A DNA stretch of 64,000 nucleotides from Apium graveolens (GCF_009905375.1 NC_133650.1:65723669-65787668); one strand, 5' to 3'; shown: positions 34,017 to 46,589, numbered from the stretch's first letter. Notes: generated from the sequence alone by a model not told the origin. A program made the numbers and translations.

Positions 34017-35697
34017 CACCAGACCCCCATTACCCCCAAGGGGGAGGAATGCTCCCCCTATTATAGACCTGGAAGGTCCGATACAGAGAAGGGTCGTTGT
34101 CCCAAAGGCTGACCCAATCAATCTTCTTCCCCTTGGAGATCCGGATGATCCTACCCCGCCATTCACAGAAGAAATAATGAATGACCATATCTCGAGGAAG
34201 TTTAAGATGCCCACTATCAAAGCTTATGATGGCACGGGAGATCCCGCTAATCATGTCAGGACATTCTCTAATGCACTGTTGTTGCAACCTGTGAATGACG
34301 CTATTAAGTGTCGGGCCTTTCCTCAAACCCTGTCGGGTATGGCTCAAAGATGGTATAGTCGTTTACCCCCGAACTCTATCGGGTCCTTCAGAGAGTTGAG
34401 TCAGGCTTTTATTAAACAGTTTATCGGTGGGAGAGTGCATGAGAAAAGTTCAGCATCCCTTATGAGCATTGTACAGGGAGCAAAGGAATCCTTGAGAGAA
34501 TACCTGAATCGTTTCACGAAGGAGGCTTTGAAAGTCCCGGACCTTGATGACAAGGTAGCCATGATAGCACTTCAACAGGGAACTAGGGATGAATTCTTCA
34601 AGATGTCCTTGGCCAAACGTCCCCCTGAAAGTATGTTGCAGCTCCACGATAGAGCCAGGAAGTACATCAAGGTGGAAGAGAGCATGAGGAAGACCATATT
34701 AAATAATGAGCCCAGTGGAGGCAAGAAGCGGAAAACTGATCTGGAATATATTGCTAAGGATAAATATCCTAGAACCGAGCAAAACTCTGATTCAACCCCC
34801 AAGAAGGGAGGACCTGGGCAAAAGTTCACTGAATACGCTAAGCTGAATGCTCCTAGAAGCCAGATCTTGATGGAGATTGAGAAAGATCGAGATATTCGTT
34901 GGCCTAAGCCTTTGAAGGCTGATCCTGCCAAGCTAGATAAGAGCAAATATTGCAGATTCACAAGGATGTTGGTCCTGACACCGATTAGTGTAGACAACTA
35001 AAAGATGAAATTGAGTTCCTCATTCGAAAACAAATACACTGGAGAAGGAGGGGATAGAACCAACAACGTGAGAAGAAACTTTGATGACCGAAGGAGAGAT
35101 CAAGAAGATCAGGGGCGAAATCCCCAACCTAGGGGACCAGTGATAAATACAATCTTTAGAGGACCGCGCCCCCGAGGGCCTGTGATCAACACAATTTTTG
35201 GAGGACCAACCGCTGATGGGTTATCCAAGAATTCCAGGAAAGCATATGCTCGAGAAGTTATGCATATTGTTGGGGAAGCCCCGAAGAGGGCCAGGACAGG
35301 AGTAACAATGACTTTTGATGATTCTGATCTGGAGGGTGTGAAATTTCCCCATGACGACCCGTTGGTCATAACCCCGATAATAGGGAACAACCCGGTAAGA
35401 AGGGTCCTTGTGGATAATGGTGCTTCAGTGGATATTTTGCTCCATGACACCTTTTTAAGGATGGGATATAATGACTCCCAATTGACCCCAACCAACATGC
35501 CGATATATGGATTCGCGGGAGTGGAATGCCCCGTAGAAGGAATAATCAAGTTACCAACAACCATAGGACAGGAACCAAGGCAAGCAACTCAGATGTTGGA
35601 CTTTGTGGTGGTGAAGGCTAGTTCGACCTACAACGCTATCATGGGAAGAACAAGGATATCTTCAAGGCAGTCCCTTCTTCCTATCATTCAGTTATGA
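34017..35697 (+). pseudogene. Tat gag C-terminal part and protease
   Basis: Open from about 34052 in the frame that includes PIIDLEGPIQRRVVVPK. The retrotransposon gag domain (PF03732 type) covers about 34200-34700, with GMAQRWYSRLPPNSI and SLREYLNRFTKEA. A zinc knuckle region near 34950 is broken by a frameshift, so the 35001 stop is premature. The next frame (35005-35697) is basic, then carries the aspartic protease with LVDNGASVDILLHDTF near 35410 and NAIMGRTRI near 35640. A further frameshift near 35680 separates it from RT. Family members read this as one gag-pro-pol. Confidence 0.82.
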
Positions 35698-35762
35698 AGT
35701 TTCTGACCCGAGATGGGATTGGGTAAGAGAGAGGAGATCAAAAACTGGCTAGAAGTTGTTAT

Positions 35763-37417
35763 GTGGCCTCTTTGAGGGTAGACAGAGTTGGAGGGCAGGT
35801 TCTTCCTATTGAAGACCTGGATATTCGAGAGAATGATGAGAAAAGAGGAAATCCAGCAGAAGACTTGGTTTCAATTCATTTAGCCCCCGAAGATCCTGAG
35901 AGGGTGACTTTTATTGGAGCCAAGCTCGAGGAGCCCCTTAGAGGGAAGTTGGTGAAATTTTTGCAAGAAAATAGCGATGTGTTCGCTTGGTCGGCAGCTG
36001 ATATGCCAGGAATAGATCCGGAACTGATCACTCATAAGCTGAATGTGGATCCAATTCGGAAGAAGGTGAAATAAAAGAAAAGAAGTTTTCCTCCAGAAAG
36101 ACAAGAAGCTATAAAACAGGAAGTAGAAAAGCTCTTAGAGGCTGGTTTCATTGAGGAGATTCAATTTCCGGAGTGGTTAGCAAACCCTGTCATGGTGAAG
36201 AAGGCCAATGGAAAGTGGAGGATGTGTGTGGACTTCACTGATCTAAATGATGCCTGTCCTAAGGATTGTTTCCCGTTACCAAGGATCGATACTTTGATAG
36301 ATGCCACTGCTGGGAATGAAATGCTTAGCTTCATGGATGGATTTAGTGGATACAATCAGATCAGGATGCATAAGGATGACATTCCAAAGGTATCATTCAT
36401 CACTGACTTTGGTGTTTATTGTTATCTTGTTATGGCATTTGGTCTCAAGAATGGAGGAGCCACCTATCAAAGATTGGTAAATAAAATTTTTAAAGATCTT
36501 ATTGGCAAGACTATGGAAGTCTATGTTGATGACATATTATTCAAGAGTCTAGTAAAGACTGATCATATAACCCATTTAAGGGAAGCTTTTGAGGTCCTGA
36601 GGTACCACAAGATGATGTTGAATCCTACAAAGTGTGCTTTCGGAGTAGGATCTGGGAAATTTTGGGATTGATGGTCTCCAAGAGAGGGATTGAGGCCAAC
36701 CCCAATAAAATAAATGCAATCCTAGATATGGAACCACCAAAAATTGTCAAGGATGTTCAGAAGCTCACAGGAAGGGTTGCTGCGCTGGGACGATTCATCT
36801 CCAAGTCAGGAGACAAGTGCTTGTCATTCTTCAAGTCACTAAAAAACATTAGGGACTTTGTATGGAGTGAGGAAAACCAGAAGGCTTTTGAGGAGTTAAA
36901 GAAATATATGGCCCAGGCCCCGTTGTTGGCCAAACCGGCTTTGAATGAAGTTTTATACTTGTATTTAGCCGTTCCTGAGAGTGCCTTGAGCGCTATATTG
37001 GTTAAGGAGGAATTGAAAATCTAGAAACCTGTATACTACGTCAGCAAAATTCTGCATGGTGCTGAGTTGAATTATTCAACTATTGAGAAATTTGCTCTAG
37101 CCTTGGTAATGGCTTCAAGAAAATTACGACCTTACTTTCAGGCTCATCAAGTTGAGGTGCTAACGAATCAGCCCCTGAGAAATATCATTCATAGTCCCAA
37201 GGCTAGTGGGAGGTTGATCAAGTGGGCAATAGAGCTGGGAGAGTTCGACATCAAGTATAAGCCACGAACGGCAATAAAAGCCCAGACATTAGCTGACTTC
37301 ATGATGGAATATACCATACCCAACCAAGAAGTCGGGGGACAGAAAGATAACATACCTCAAGACAAGGAAGTTGATAAAGGGGATAAAGAGAAGGTTGATA
37401 AAGAAAAAGAATACTAG
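35763..37417 (+). pseudogene. Tat reverse transcriptase and first RNase H
   Basis: The N-terminal RT flank (35763-36074, with WSAADMPGIDPELITHKLN) ends in a TAA at 36072. The RT palm has KWRMCVDFTDLNDACPKD, AFGLKNGGATYQR and the catalytic YVDDIL (about 36520). A frameshift occurs near 36655. The connection (GIEANPNKINAIL) and the gypsy RNase H (KPVYYVSKILHGAELNYSTIEK) follow. A TAG at 37022 lies inside RNase H where relatives usually have Gln. The frame then stays open to 37417. Confidence 0.82.
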
Positions 37418-39121
37418 GTTTTCTATTTTGATGGAGCATCAAAAAATGAATTCAAGTGGAGCAGGTTTTATTTAACAAAGCCCTGATGGGTTCTTAATTG
37501 AGTATGCCATGAAGTTAGACTTCCCAACCATAAACAATGAGGTAGAATATGAAGCTCTGATAGCTGGTCTTGGCTTAGCAGGGACACTTAGAGTCAAGAA
37601 CTTAAAAGTCTGTGGAGACTCGAAGCTGGTCGTATCCCAGGTGAAGGGAGAGTTTGAGGCAAGAGATGATACGATGGCTAAGTATGTCCGCCTAGTAAGG
37701 GCCGTAATGACCCAATTCGATGAATGCCATGTTGAGCACATTCCAAGGGAGGAAAACGCTAAGGCAGATGCATTGTCAAAGTTTGCTTCATCTGAGATGG
37801 AAGAAAGTTCTGGAAGTGTATACTATCGCGTTTTGAAAACACGGAGCATTGATGTTAAGCTCGTGGCTCCTATAGGCCTGGGGACATCATGGATTGATCC
37901 CATTAAGGCTCACATTCAAACCGGTTGGTTACCGAATGATGCTACTGAAGCACGAAAATTGGTTGTTCGAACACTAAGATACTATTTGATAGATGGAATT
38001 ATGTATAAAAGATCTTTCGTGGTTCCCTACTTAAGGTGTCTCAGGCCCGATGAGGCTCGCTTGGCTCTTGAAGAAGTACATGAAGGCATATATGGGCAAC
38101 ACTTTGGGGGCAGAGCATTAGCCCATAAGATAACCCGTTTAGGCTTCTATTGGCCAGAAATGATGGCGGATGCCAAAGAATATGTGAAGAAGTGTGACCG
38201 CTGTCAGAAGGATGCACCTGTTGTTAGACAACCCCCTGAGATGCTGACATCCGTCAACTCACCTATCCCCTTTGCTATATGGGGAATGGATATACTTGGG
38301 CCTTTCCCCATGGCCACGGCACAAAGGAAGTTTTTGATTGTAGCCATCGATTATTTTACCAAGTGGATTGAAGCCAAGCCCTTGGCTAAAATCACAAGTA
38401 AGCAGGTTGCACAATTCCTGTGGGAAAATATCATGTGCCGGTATGGAATTCCCCGCATCTTAGTCATTGATAACGGAACACAATTCAACAACGAGGAATT
38501 CAAGAGGTATTGTGAAGAAAACAAAATTGAGTTACGATTTACCTCTGTAGCTCATCCGCAAGCCAATGGGCAAGCGGAAGTGGAAAATCGGATAATCTTG
38601 GATGGACTAAAGAAGAGGATCAAGAAGTCGAGGAATAACTGGGTAGATGAAATACTCCCAATACTATGGGCCTATAGGACTACCTGTAGAGTCACGACTG
38701 GAGCAACTCCCTTCATGTTAGCATATGGGGCAGAAGCAGTTGTTCCCGTAGAGATGTCACATTCCTCTCCCAGGATTCAAGCTTTCAATGCTGAGGAGAA
38801 TGAGGAAGGGCAAAGACTAGCCTTGGATCTAATTGATGAAGTGCGAGACGAGGCACATGCGAAGATAGTGGAGTATCAGAAAAAGGCTTCGTTCTACTAC
38901 AACCTAAGGGTTAAAAAAAGGTTCTTCAAACTGGGTGACCTAGTCTTGAGGAAGGTGGAAGCTTCTGGTGTAGGGCAGAAATGGAAACTTGCCCCAAATT
39001 GGGAAGGGCCATATAAGGTCAAGAGTGTACAAGGTAGAGGAACCTACAAGCTGGAGACTATGGATGGTGTTGAAGTCCCGAGAACTTAGCATGCACAAAA
39101 CCTGAAGGTTTACTATGTGTG
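37412..39121 (+). pseudogene. Tat second (archaeal-like) RNase H and integrase
   Basis: FYFDGAS near 37420 starts a second RNase H of the archaeal-like type acquired by Tat elements; a frameshift near 37450 precedes the long frame from 37509. That frame includes NNEVEYEALIAGL, CGDSKLVVSQVKGEF and ENAKADALSKFAS. The integrase zinc finger (HEGIYGQHFGGRALAHK with CDRCQK) lies at about 38080-38210. The core has MDILGPFP, IDNGTQFNNEEF and NGQAEVENR, so D, D and E are present. A C-terminal barrel follows. TAG at 39087 sits where a Trp is expected, and the frame ends at TGA about 39121. Sequence from 39122 to 39550 is non-coding. Confidence 0.85.
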
Positions 39122-39550
39122 AAGCCATTAAACATGATTCTCACTTGTCAAGGTGACAAGTAGGTTGAAAAGCACCTTGAAGCTTTGATTGCTTAGGATT
39201 TACATGTTTTAGCTTTATTTTTTAGGATTATTAGGAGTGGTGTAAGGGATGAATCCCAAGAGTTGCCATAAACTTATTTTATAATTGTTTAGTTCATCTT
39301 ATTATAGAACTATTTGGTGCATACTATATATGATTAAGTTTGCTTATCTATTTTAGTACAAGTATGAGGAAAATAGGGGATAGCTTTTAAAAGGCTAGCA
39401 AACTAACAGTACAAGTACTTGAAAAGGATAGTAGAAAAGCAAAGAAATAACTTAAAATAACATAATAAACCCCGAAGGGTAATAAGTTCCGAATATGACT
39501 AAGTCAATACATAAAAAGCCACGATGGGCCAAATAAGAAAAACAAACTAC

Positions 39551-41404
39551 TCAAAGATCCTTGAAAAAGTCATCATCAATGTTTCCTTCATCGGTAACAG
39601 TAGAAGAAGGAACGGGCATAGGATCAGCATCTCGAGGAGAAACAACTGCGGCCTCAGCAGAAGTAGTGAGAGTAGGTAAAAGAGGAATATCATCAAGAAG
39701 AGGCTCTTTCCCAGGAATAACAGGGACTGGATAGGCGGTGAGAGTCACCTCCAGAATCTTCTTCCCAATCTCCTCCACTATCTGCTCCCAACAGCTAGAA
39801 AAGGTCTCCGGGAAGTTAGCATCGTACTCAGCATTTAGGACATCCTGAAAGTCCTGAGATGCCTTATACTCAGCTATCACCTCAGCCCGGGCCCTCTGAG
39901 CATCCAGCTCCAGCTTACGAACTTTCTCCTTTTCATCCGCCAGCTCCTTGTCTACCTCACGGAAACGAGTGAAGTTGGCCTCGGAAGCCTTGAGATACCT
40001 GTCCCTATCTCTCTCAGCAATGGTTAGGCTAGTCCTCACATCCTTCAAATTGTGAAGGGTATCCTGGAGATAGGTATTCATCTGCATGAATATAATACAG
40101 TAAGTAAGTATGAAAGAATTAAAAAACAGTCAAAAGGGGACAAGGAAGAGGCTTACAGAAGCCACGGCCTGAGCACCCAGACGCTCAATCTGTAGGTCAT
40201 CAGAAGACTCTACTATCTCAGTCCTGTCACGAGGCGTAATCACATTCTCGGACCAAACAGCGGCAGCCTCGGAACTCCCTACCACTGTGTCCCTCCTCTG
40301 AAGGCCCCAAGTGACGGTGAAAGGAGAGGTATCCTCATCAAGGCTAAGAGGCCTCTGGGATAAAAAGGTAGGGACGGCCTCCTGAATCGTGACTGAAGGG
40401 CCGTCACCAATCCTAACCCGCTTGTCGCGGTGGGTCTCAACAGTAGAGCCCTTGGCAGCACGGGCCTCCTGCTTCTTGAAGATCGTGTCCAAAGCTGCCC
40501 TAGCTGCAGAAAGATACAGTCACGTAAGAAGAAGGACAAATAAGGAATTAAGAAAATGGAACAAAAAGGGAAAAGAAATACCCTCGGGACCAAGGTCACT
40601 TAGACCTAAATCTTGCAAATTACCCTCTGAAAGGATGAGAGCGCAATGATGAAAGTTATCAGCTGTGATGGCCTTGATGGCCGAATCCTCATCTATCCCC
40701 AATTTTAGGTCTCTTAAAGACCCGTCTATACTTTTGAGAAGTTGGGCCTGAAAAAATGGTCCCAACCCTCCTCGGAATCCAGAAACACATAAAACCACTC
40801 GCTCTTCCAAGTTGGATACGAGTCAGGGTTGGTGCCAGAAATAAAGCAGGAGCGGGCCAAGGATCTATGAACTATTTTGACCCATCCTTGGTCCTCAGAA
40901 GCATTTACAAATTTAAATAAATAGCGAAAGACACAAACATTGGGCTCAAAACTGTGTTTATGAGATTGGGCCATATAACAGTGAATAAAACGCCAAGAAT
41001 TGGGTGTGAGTTGGGACGGACAGACTCGGGCCTCAGCCAAAAGGCGAAAAACGAAAGGATGAGGAGGAAGGCGAAAAACCAGCATAGAAGGTTTCCTTAT
41101 AGACCCGAATGGCCCCAGGCTTTGGGTAACAGGCCCTATCATTTGGGCCTGGAGCCTCGGCCTTATAAGGGTGAGAAATGCCAAAAAGGCGAGCTATGGT
41201 ACCTACTTGTTCTGGACCAAATCTAGAAGGGTAATTATATGCATCTAAGTGTAACATGTTAGGGAAGGCTTGCCCGAATTCAGTTAAAAGATCCCTAAGA
41301 GAAATAGCTGAGGAATGGACAATAGATTTTTTACCTCGGCTGGCCCTAGATGGACGGGCAACAGCTTGGGGAACCTGGGAGTGAGATGAATCGGAATCCG
41401 CCAT
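39551..41404 (-). pseudogene. Antisense spliced ORF of the Tat element (PF04195-like 'gypsy type transposon' protein)
   Basis: Minus-strand exons 41404-40582, 40503-40157 and 40081-39551 have GT-AG introns and phases that join. The start is MADSDSSHSQ at 41404. Exon 1 contains the hallmark of the putative gypsy-type transposon domain (PPHPFVFRLLAEARVCPSQ, then PNSWRFIHCYM). Two frameshifts (near 41080 and 40745) break it. Exon 2 is basic then Ser/Thr-rich. Exon 3 is a coiled-coil (LTIAERDRDRYLKASEANF, VDKELADEKEKVRKLEL) with an acidic end (DEGNIDDDFFKDL). Total would be about 566 codons. Function is unknown in Tat elements. It lies opposite to gag-pol and has its own promoter-like region. Confidence 0.75.
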
Positions 41405-41594
41405 GGATGAAGACTGAAACCCAGGAAGCTCTTGAAGGTAAGCGAAAAAGATGAAGATTTTAAACGGAATCTTCAAAATAAGCCCAGAAAACGGTGGTGT
41501 AGAAAGTCGGAAATCGCTTTGAGGTGGCGATTTTTGAGAGAATATTTGCAGAGTAGAAAAAGATAGAGGTGAAGAAATTTTGTGGAAGTGAAGT

Positions 41595-41630
41595 GTGAGA
41601 AATGAACTCACACTCCACCCCTTATATAGA
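41595..41630 (-). promoter_or_regulatory. Likely core promoter of the antisense ORF
   Basis: The minus strand reads TCTATATAAGGGG (TATA box at about 41622-41629), some 220 bp upstream of ATG 41404. A start about 30 bp downstream would give a leader of about 190 nt. Position and strand fit independent antisense transcription; this is inference from sequence. Confidence 0.55.
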
Positions 41631-41780
41631 AGAGCTTGAGGAAGCTCAAACGTATCTGGGCCTAAAGAAATGGGCCTAATAAAGGCGGGAAGCCCATAAA
41701 ATTTGAATGTTGAAAAGATCTAGAATGTTCTAAATCAAAAACCAAAGTTCATTGAATAAATCAAGGCTCGAAAGCCCCAA

Positions 41781-42500
41781 CCACGCCTAGAGTGCATGAT
41801 TCCTAGGCGTGCTACCAAACATGTCTCCTAGGCGTGCGTATACAATGCCTAGGAATTATAGACGAATTAACCTCCAATAACGCCCAAGACGCAAATTTCC
41901 TAGACGATGTTGGAAGGATGTCTCCTAGGCGTGGGTGCACAACGCCTAGGATTTATGAACGGATTGGCCTTCAACAACGCCCAGGGTGCATTGTTCCTAG
42001 CCGTTGTTAGAAGTGTGGCTCCTAGGCATGGATCAACAACGCCCAGGAAGCATCAGCCTTCAACAACACCCATGGTGCATTGTTCCTAGACGTTGTTAGA
42101 AGTGTGGCTCCTAGGCGTGGATCAACAACGCCCAGGAAGCATCAGCCTTCAACAACGCCCAGGGTGCATTGTTCCTAGACGTTGTTAGAAGTGTGGCTCC
42201 TAGGCATGGATCAACAACGCCCAGGAAGCATTGGCCTTCAACAATGCCCAGGGTGCATTGTTCCTAGCCGTTGTTAGAAGTGTGGCTCCTAGGCGTGGAT
42301 CAACAACTCCCAGGAAGCATCAGCCTTCAACAACGCCCATGGTGCATTGTTCCTAGATGTTGTTAGAAGTGTGGCTCCTAGGCGTGGATCAACAACGCCT
42401 AGGAAACATCAGCTTCCAACAACGCCCATGGTGCATTGTTCCTAGACGTTGTTAGGAAACTGTCTCCTAGGCGTGGATCAACAACGCCTAGGATGTATTG
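41781..42500. repeat. 89-bp tandem array of paired inverted repeats in the Tat element
   Basis: The word CGTTGTTAG recurs at 42002, 42091, 42180, 42269, 42358 (TG variant) and 42447, exactly 89 bp apart; earlier units from about 41781 are more diverged. Each unit contains CCTAGGCGT and ACGCC(T/C)AGG separated by about 9 nt, and CAACAACGCCC(A/T) opposite CTAGACGTTGTT. Each unit can therefore fold into two hairpins built on the same CCTAGRCGT core. The array lies 150 bp upstream of the antisense promoter. Tandem repeats in the 3' region are described for Retand elements. Confidence 0.88.
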
Positions 42501-42750
42501 AGCGGCAAAAATTCTATTTTACTGATTATTTAATTAATTAATGATTCTATCCAAAGACTAAATATTAATGTTGTGTTAGGTATCTTGTCACAATGGGCCC
42601 ATACTGTTATCTTATTTGAAATTTATGTCCTATGTGCCTCGTTTTAAATTTAAATTTTTTGTATGACATGGATTTCAATTTTATGCGAGCTTATATTTTT
42701 CTTGTTCCTACTTGCTAGTTAATGCATCTGCTGCTAATATAACTGCCAAC

Positions 42751-43539
42751 ATGAACTCCATTCCTGTGCTTAACGGCACAAACTTTAAGAGCTGGAAAGA
42801 GAACGTTCTGCTAGTTCTCGGCTGCATGGATTTAGACTATGCTATAAGGAAAGAATAACCTGCTTCTCTTATAGATGAAAGTTCTGCTATAGACAAATTG
42901 AACTTTGAAAAGTGAGAGTGTTCTAATCGCTTAAGTCTAATGATGATAAAGCGCAACATTTCTGAGGCATTCAGGGGCGGTATGTCTAATGACTCCGATG
43001 AGGTATCCGTGAAAGATTTCCTTGATGAGATTGAAAAGCATTTTGCGAAAAATGAAAAGGCTTAAACAAGTAAGCTTTTAGCCGATCTTGTCCTGATGAG
43101 GTATACAACTAAAGGAAATATTCGAGAGTACATTATGGAGATGTCTAACATCGCTTCAAAACTTAAGGCACTGAAGCTTGATCTATCTGATGATTTGCTT
43201 GTGTATTTGGTACTTATCTCTCTTCCTGCACAATACAGACAGTTTATAGTGAGTTATAATACTCAGAAGGATAAATGGATTCTTAATGAGCTCATTTCAC
43301 ACTGTGTGCAAGAGGAAGATAGATTGAAGCGTGAAAAGGCTGAAAGTGCTCACGTTGCAACTACCTCAAAGGTTAACTACCGAAAGAGGGCTAAAGATAA
43401 AGAAACTGCAGTGGGAAAGTCACAGACTAAGAAATAAAAGACTCGGGATCAAGCTGTTACATGCTTCTTCTGTAAAAAATCTGGGCACATGAAAAAGGAA
43501 TATCCCAAGTATGTCGCATGGTGCATAAAGAAAGGTAGA
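42751..43539 (+). pseudogene. copia C gag with several stops
   Basis: Starts MNSIPVLNGTNFKSW at 42751; UBN2-type capsid words (MEMSNIASKLKAL, VYLVLISLPAQYRQF) follow. In-frame stops lie at 42856 (TAA), 42913 (TGA), 43063 (TAA) and 43435 (TAA), all in one otherwise continuous frame. The zinc knuckle CFFCKKSGHMKKEYPKY has lost its last Cys (Tyr instead). Confidence 0.8.
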
Positions 43540-46500
43540 CTTTTCACCTTTTTCTGTTTAGAATTTAATTTAACTTCTGTACCTAGTAATACTTGGTGGG
43601 TAGATTCTGGTGCTACTACTCACACAAGTGTTTTTATGCAGGGTTGCATTTGGAGCCTAAAACCAAGTGATGCTGAAAGATTTATCTACGTGGGTGATGG
43701 CAATGCAGTTGCGGTTGAAGCCATTGGCACTTTTAGATTATCTTTTGAAACTGGTCATTTTGTTTAATTAAGAGAGACTTATTTAGTACCGTCTTTTAGG
43801 CGGAATTTGGTTTCTATTTCTGTTTTGGAAAAATATGGTTACTCTTTTGGAGATAATAAATTCAGTCTTTTTCTTAATTCTTCTATTGTTGCGACTGGTT
43901 CCTTGATTGATAATTTACATATGTTGAATAGAATTGCTTCATCTAATAAAACCTTGCAAATAACATCAAGAGGTACGAAAAGAAAATTATCTAATGAGAA
44001 TTCCGCTACATTGTGGCATAAGCGTTTAGGTCATATCTCCAAAGCGAGGTTACAGAGGCTTGTGTCATATGGAATTCTTGAATCCCTTGATTATTCAGAT
44101 CTTATTGTATGTGTTGAGTGTATTAAGGGAAAACAGACAAACAAAAGGAAGTTTAGTGCCAACAGGAGTAATGGTGTCTTACAGCTGATACATACTGATA
44201 TATATGGCCCATTCCCTACGGCTTCTTGGAATGGCCAACAGTATTTTATCACTTTCATAGACGACTATTCTCGATATGGGTGCTTATACTTAATTCATGA
44301 AAAGTCACAATTTCTGGACATTTTTAAGGTCTTCAAAGCTGACGTTGAAAAACAGCTTGGTAAGACAATTAAAGCTGTCAAATCTGGTCGTGGTGGTGAA
44401 TATTATTATCGGTACAACGGATCCGGTGAACAACGTCCTGGGCCTTTTGCAAAATTCCTAGAGGAATGCAAAATCGTCCCACAATACACAATGCATGGGC
44501 AACCACGCATGAATGGTGTTGATGAGAGACGAAACAGAATGCTTAAGGACATTGTAAGAAGTATGATTATTCATTCTTCTTTACCAGAATCGCTCTGGGG
44601 ATATGCACTTAAGATTGCAGCCTACATATTAAATAGAGTACCTAGAAAAGCAGTAGACAAAACCCCTTATGAACTACGGACTGAGAAGAAACTTAGTATT
44701 AAGCATTTGCATATTTGGGGTTGTCCAACTGAGGCAAGGCCTTATAGGACACATGAAAATAATCTGGACTCAAGAACTGTAAGTTGCTACTTTGTTGGGT
44801 ATCCTGAAAGAACAAAGGGTTTTAAGTTTTTTGATCCTTTGTCAAAGTCCTTTTTTGAAACGGGAAATGCTAAATTTCTTAAGGATGTTGTGTTTGAGGG
44901 GAGAGATAAAGTTAGGGATGTTGTCTTTGAGTAGTTCAAGAAAACAATGTGGATATACCTATCCCACCTCCTACTGAGAATCGAAATGATGCTCAAAAAG
45001 AGAAAACTCAACAACCTCAAAAATAAGTGCCACTTAGGCGATCCACTAGAGAAAGAAGGAGTGCAATTCCAGACGATTATATTGTATTTATTCAAGAGCA
45101 TGAGTTTGACATAGGGGTAATGGAAAATGACCCTGTCAATTTCCAACAAGTCAAATGAAGTGCAAATTGGGAAAAGTGGATTGATGCCATGAATGATGAG
45201 ATGAAATCCATGAAGGTCAATGATGTTTGGGATCTTGTCGAGTTGCCTGAAGGTGTGAAACCAATTGGTTGTAATTGGATATTTAAAACCAAAAGGGATT
45301 CTAAAGGCAACATCGAGAGTTATAAAGCACGTCTGGTGGCAAAGGGTTATTCTCAAAGGGAAGGCATTGACTATAAAGAAATTTTCTCTCCAGTATCATC
45401 GAATGATTCTTTTAGAATAATAATGGTACTTGTGGCTCTTTTTGATTTAGAGCTACACCAGATGGATGTTAAAACATCTATTTTCAATGGTGACATTGAT
45501 AAAACCATATACATGATAAAACCAGAAAACTTTGAAATAGGCGATTCAAAGTCTATGGTTTATAAACTTAAAAAATCCATCCATGGTGTAAAGCAAGATT
45601 CCCGTCTATGGAATCGCAAATTTCATCAGACTATTGTCTCATACGGTTTTGATTCAAATGTTGTTGAAAATTGCATATATCATAAGTTCAGTGGGAGTAA
45701 ATTTATATTTTTGGTGCTTTATGTCGATGACATATTATTGGCATGTAATGATATAGGCTTATTGCATGAAACTAAGAGATTTCTATCAAATCATTTTGAG
45801 ATGAAAGATCTTGGTGACGCCTTTTTTATATTAGGAATTCAGATACATCGAGATCGCTCTCGAGGTATCCTTGAGTTATCACAAAAGAGCTATATCAAAA
45901 AGGTACTTGTCAGGTTTGGCACGAAAGATTGTGCACATATAAGTACTCATGTTGCTAACAGTGAAAAATTTAGTCTGAAACAGTGCCCTAAGAATGATCT
46001 CAAAAGAAAATAGATGCAGAACATTCCACATTCTTCGGCTATTGGGAGTCTTATGTATGCTCAAGTTTGTACCCGGCCAGATTTGACGTTCATTGTGGGT
46101 ATGTTAAGCAGATACTTGAGTAAACCCAGAATGGATAATTGGATTGCAGTCAAAAGGGTTATGAGGTACTTGCAAGGAACAAAAGATTATATGCTTGTTT
46201 ATCGGAGATCGGAAAATTTGGAGGTCATTGGGTATTCCGACTCTGATCTTGGTGGTTGTATCGATATAAAATCTACTTCTGGTTATGTTTTCATGTTAGC
46301 TGGGGGAGCTATATCTTGGAAAAGTGCTAATCAGTCACTCATAGCTCAATCTACCATGGAAGTAGAATTTATAGCTTGTTATAAGGAAACCAATCATGCT
46401 ATAGGGTTGCGGAATTTTGTCACAGGATTGCGGGTTGTAGATGGAATTGAAAGGCCATTGAAAGTATACTGTGATAATCGTTCTGCAACTGAGTTTTCGA

Positions 46501-46589
46501 ACAATAATGAAAGCTCTGAAGCTTCAAAACATATAAATATTAAGTATCTAGTTGTTATAGAGAGTGCAAAATCAAATAGTATCCATTGA
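43540..46589 (+). pseudogene. copia C pol with inactivated integrase
   Basis: The protease has WWVDSGATTH near 43605. GAG-pre-integrase is [14 protein letters not shown]. Integrase has HTDIYGP, then KSGRGGEYY where the second catalytic Asp should be (Gly instead), and NGVDERRNR. Stops lie at 43765 and 44932; a frameshift lies between 44934 and 45189. RT has HQMDVKTSIFNG and YVDDILLACND. A TAG at 46011 splits RT from RNase H, which has YSDSDLGGCIDIKSTSGY and ends near 46589 with a premature TGA before the usual ADPLTKAL words (about 46616). Confidence 0.82.

Larger units (their letters stand above)
25250..42510 (+). mobile_element. Tat-lineage Ty3/gypsy retrotransposon (Retand/Ogre-like), split by copia B, 3' LTR missing
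   Basis: In order: 5' LTR, tRNA-type PBS, gag, protease, RT, RNase H, a second archaeal-like RNase H, integrase, an antisense spliced ORF and a tandem array. Double RNase H plus an antisense extra ORF downstream of pol is the signature of the Tat clade; tandem repeats in the 3' region are described for Retand. Copia B sits in gag with a CACCA duplication. No 3' LTR is visible: the sequence passes from the array at about 42500 into a truncated copia C. Outer boundaries are approximate. Several stops and frameshifts make it non-functional. Confidence 0.85.
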
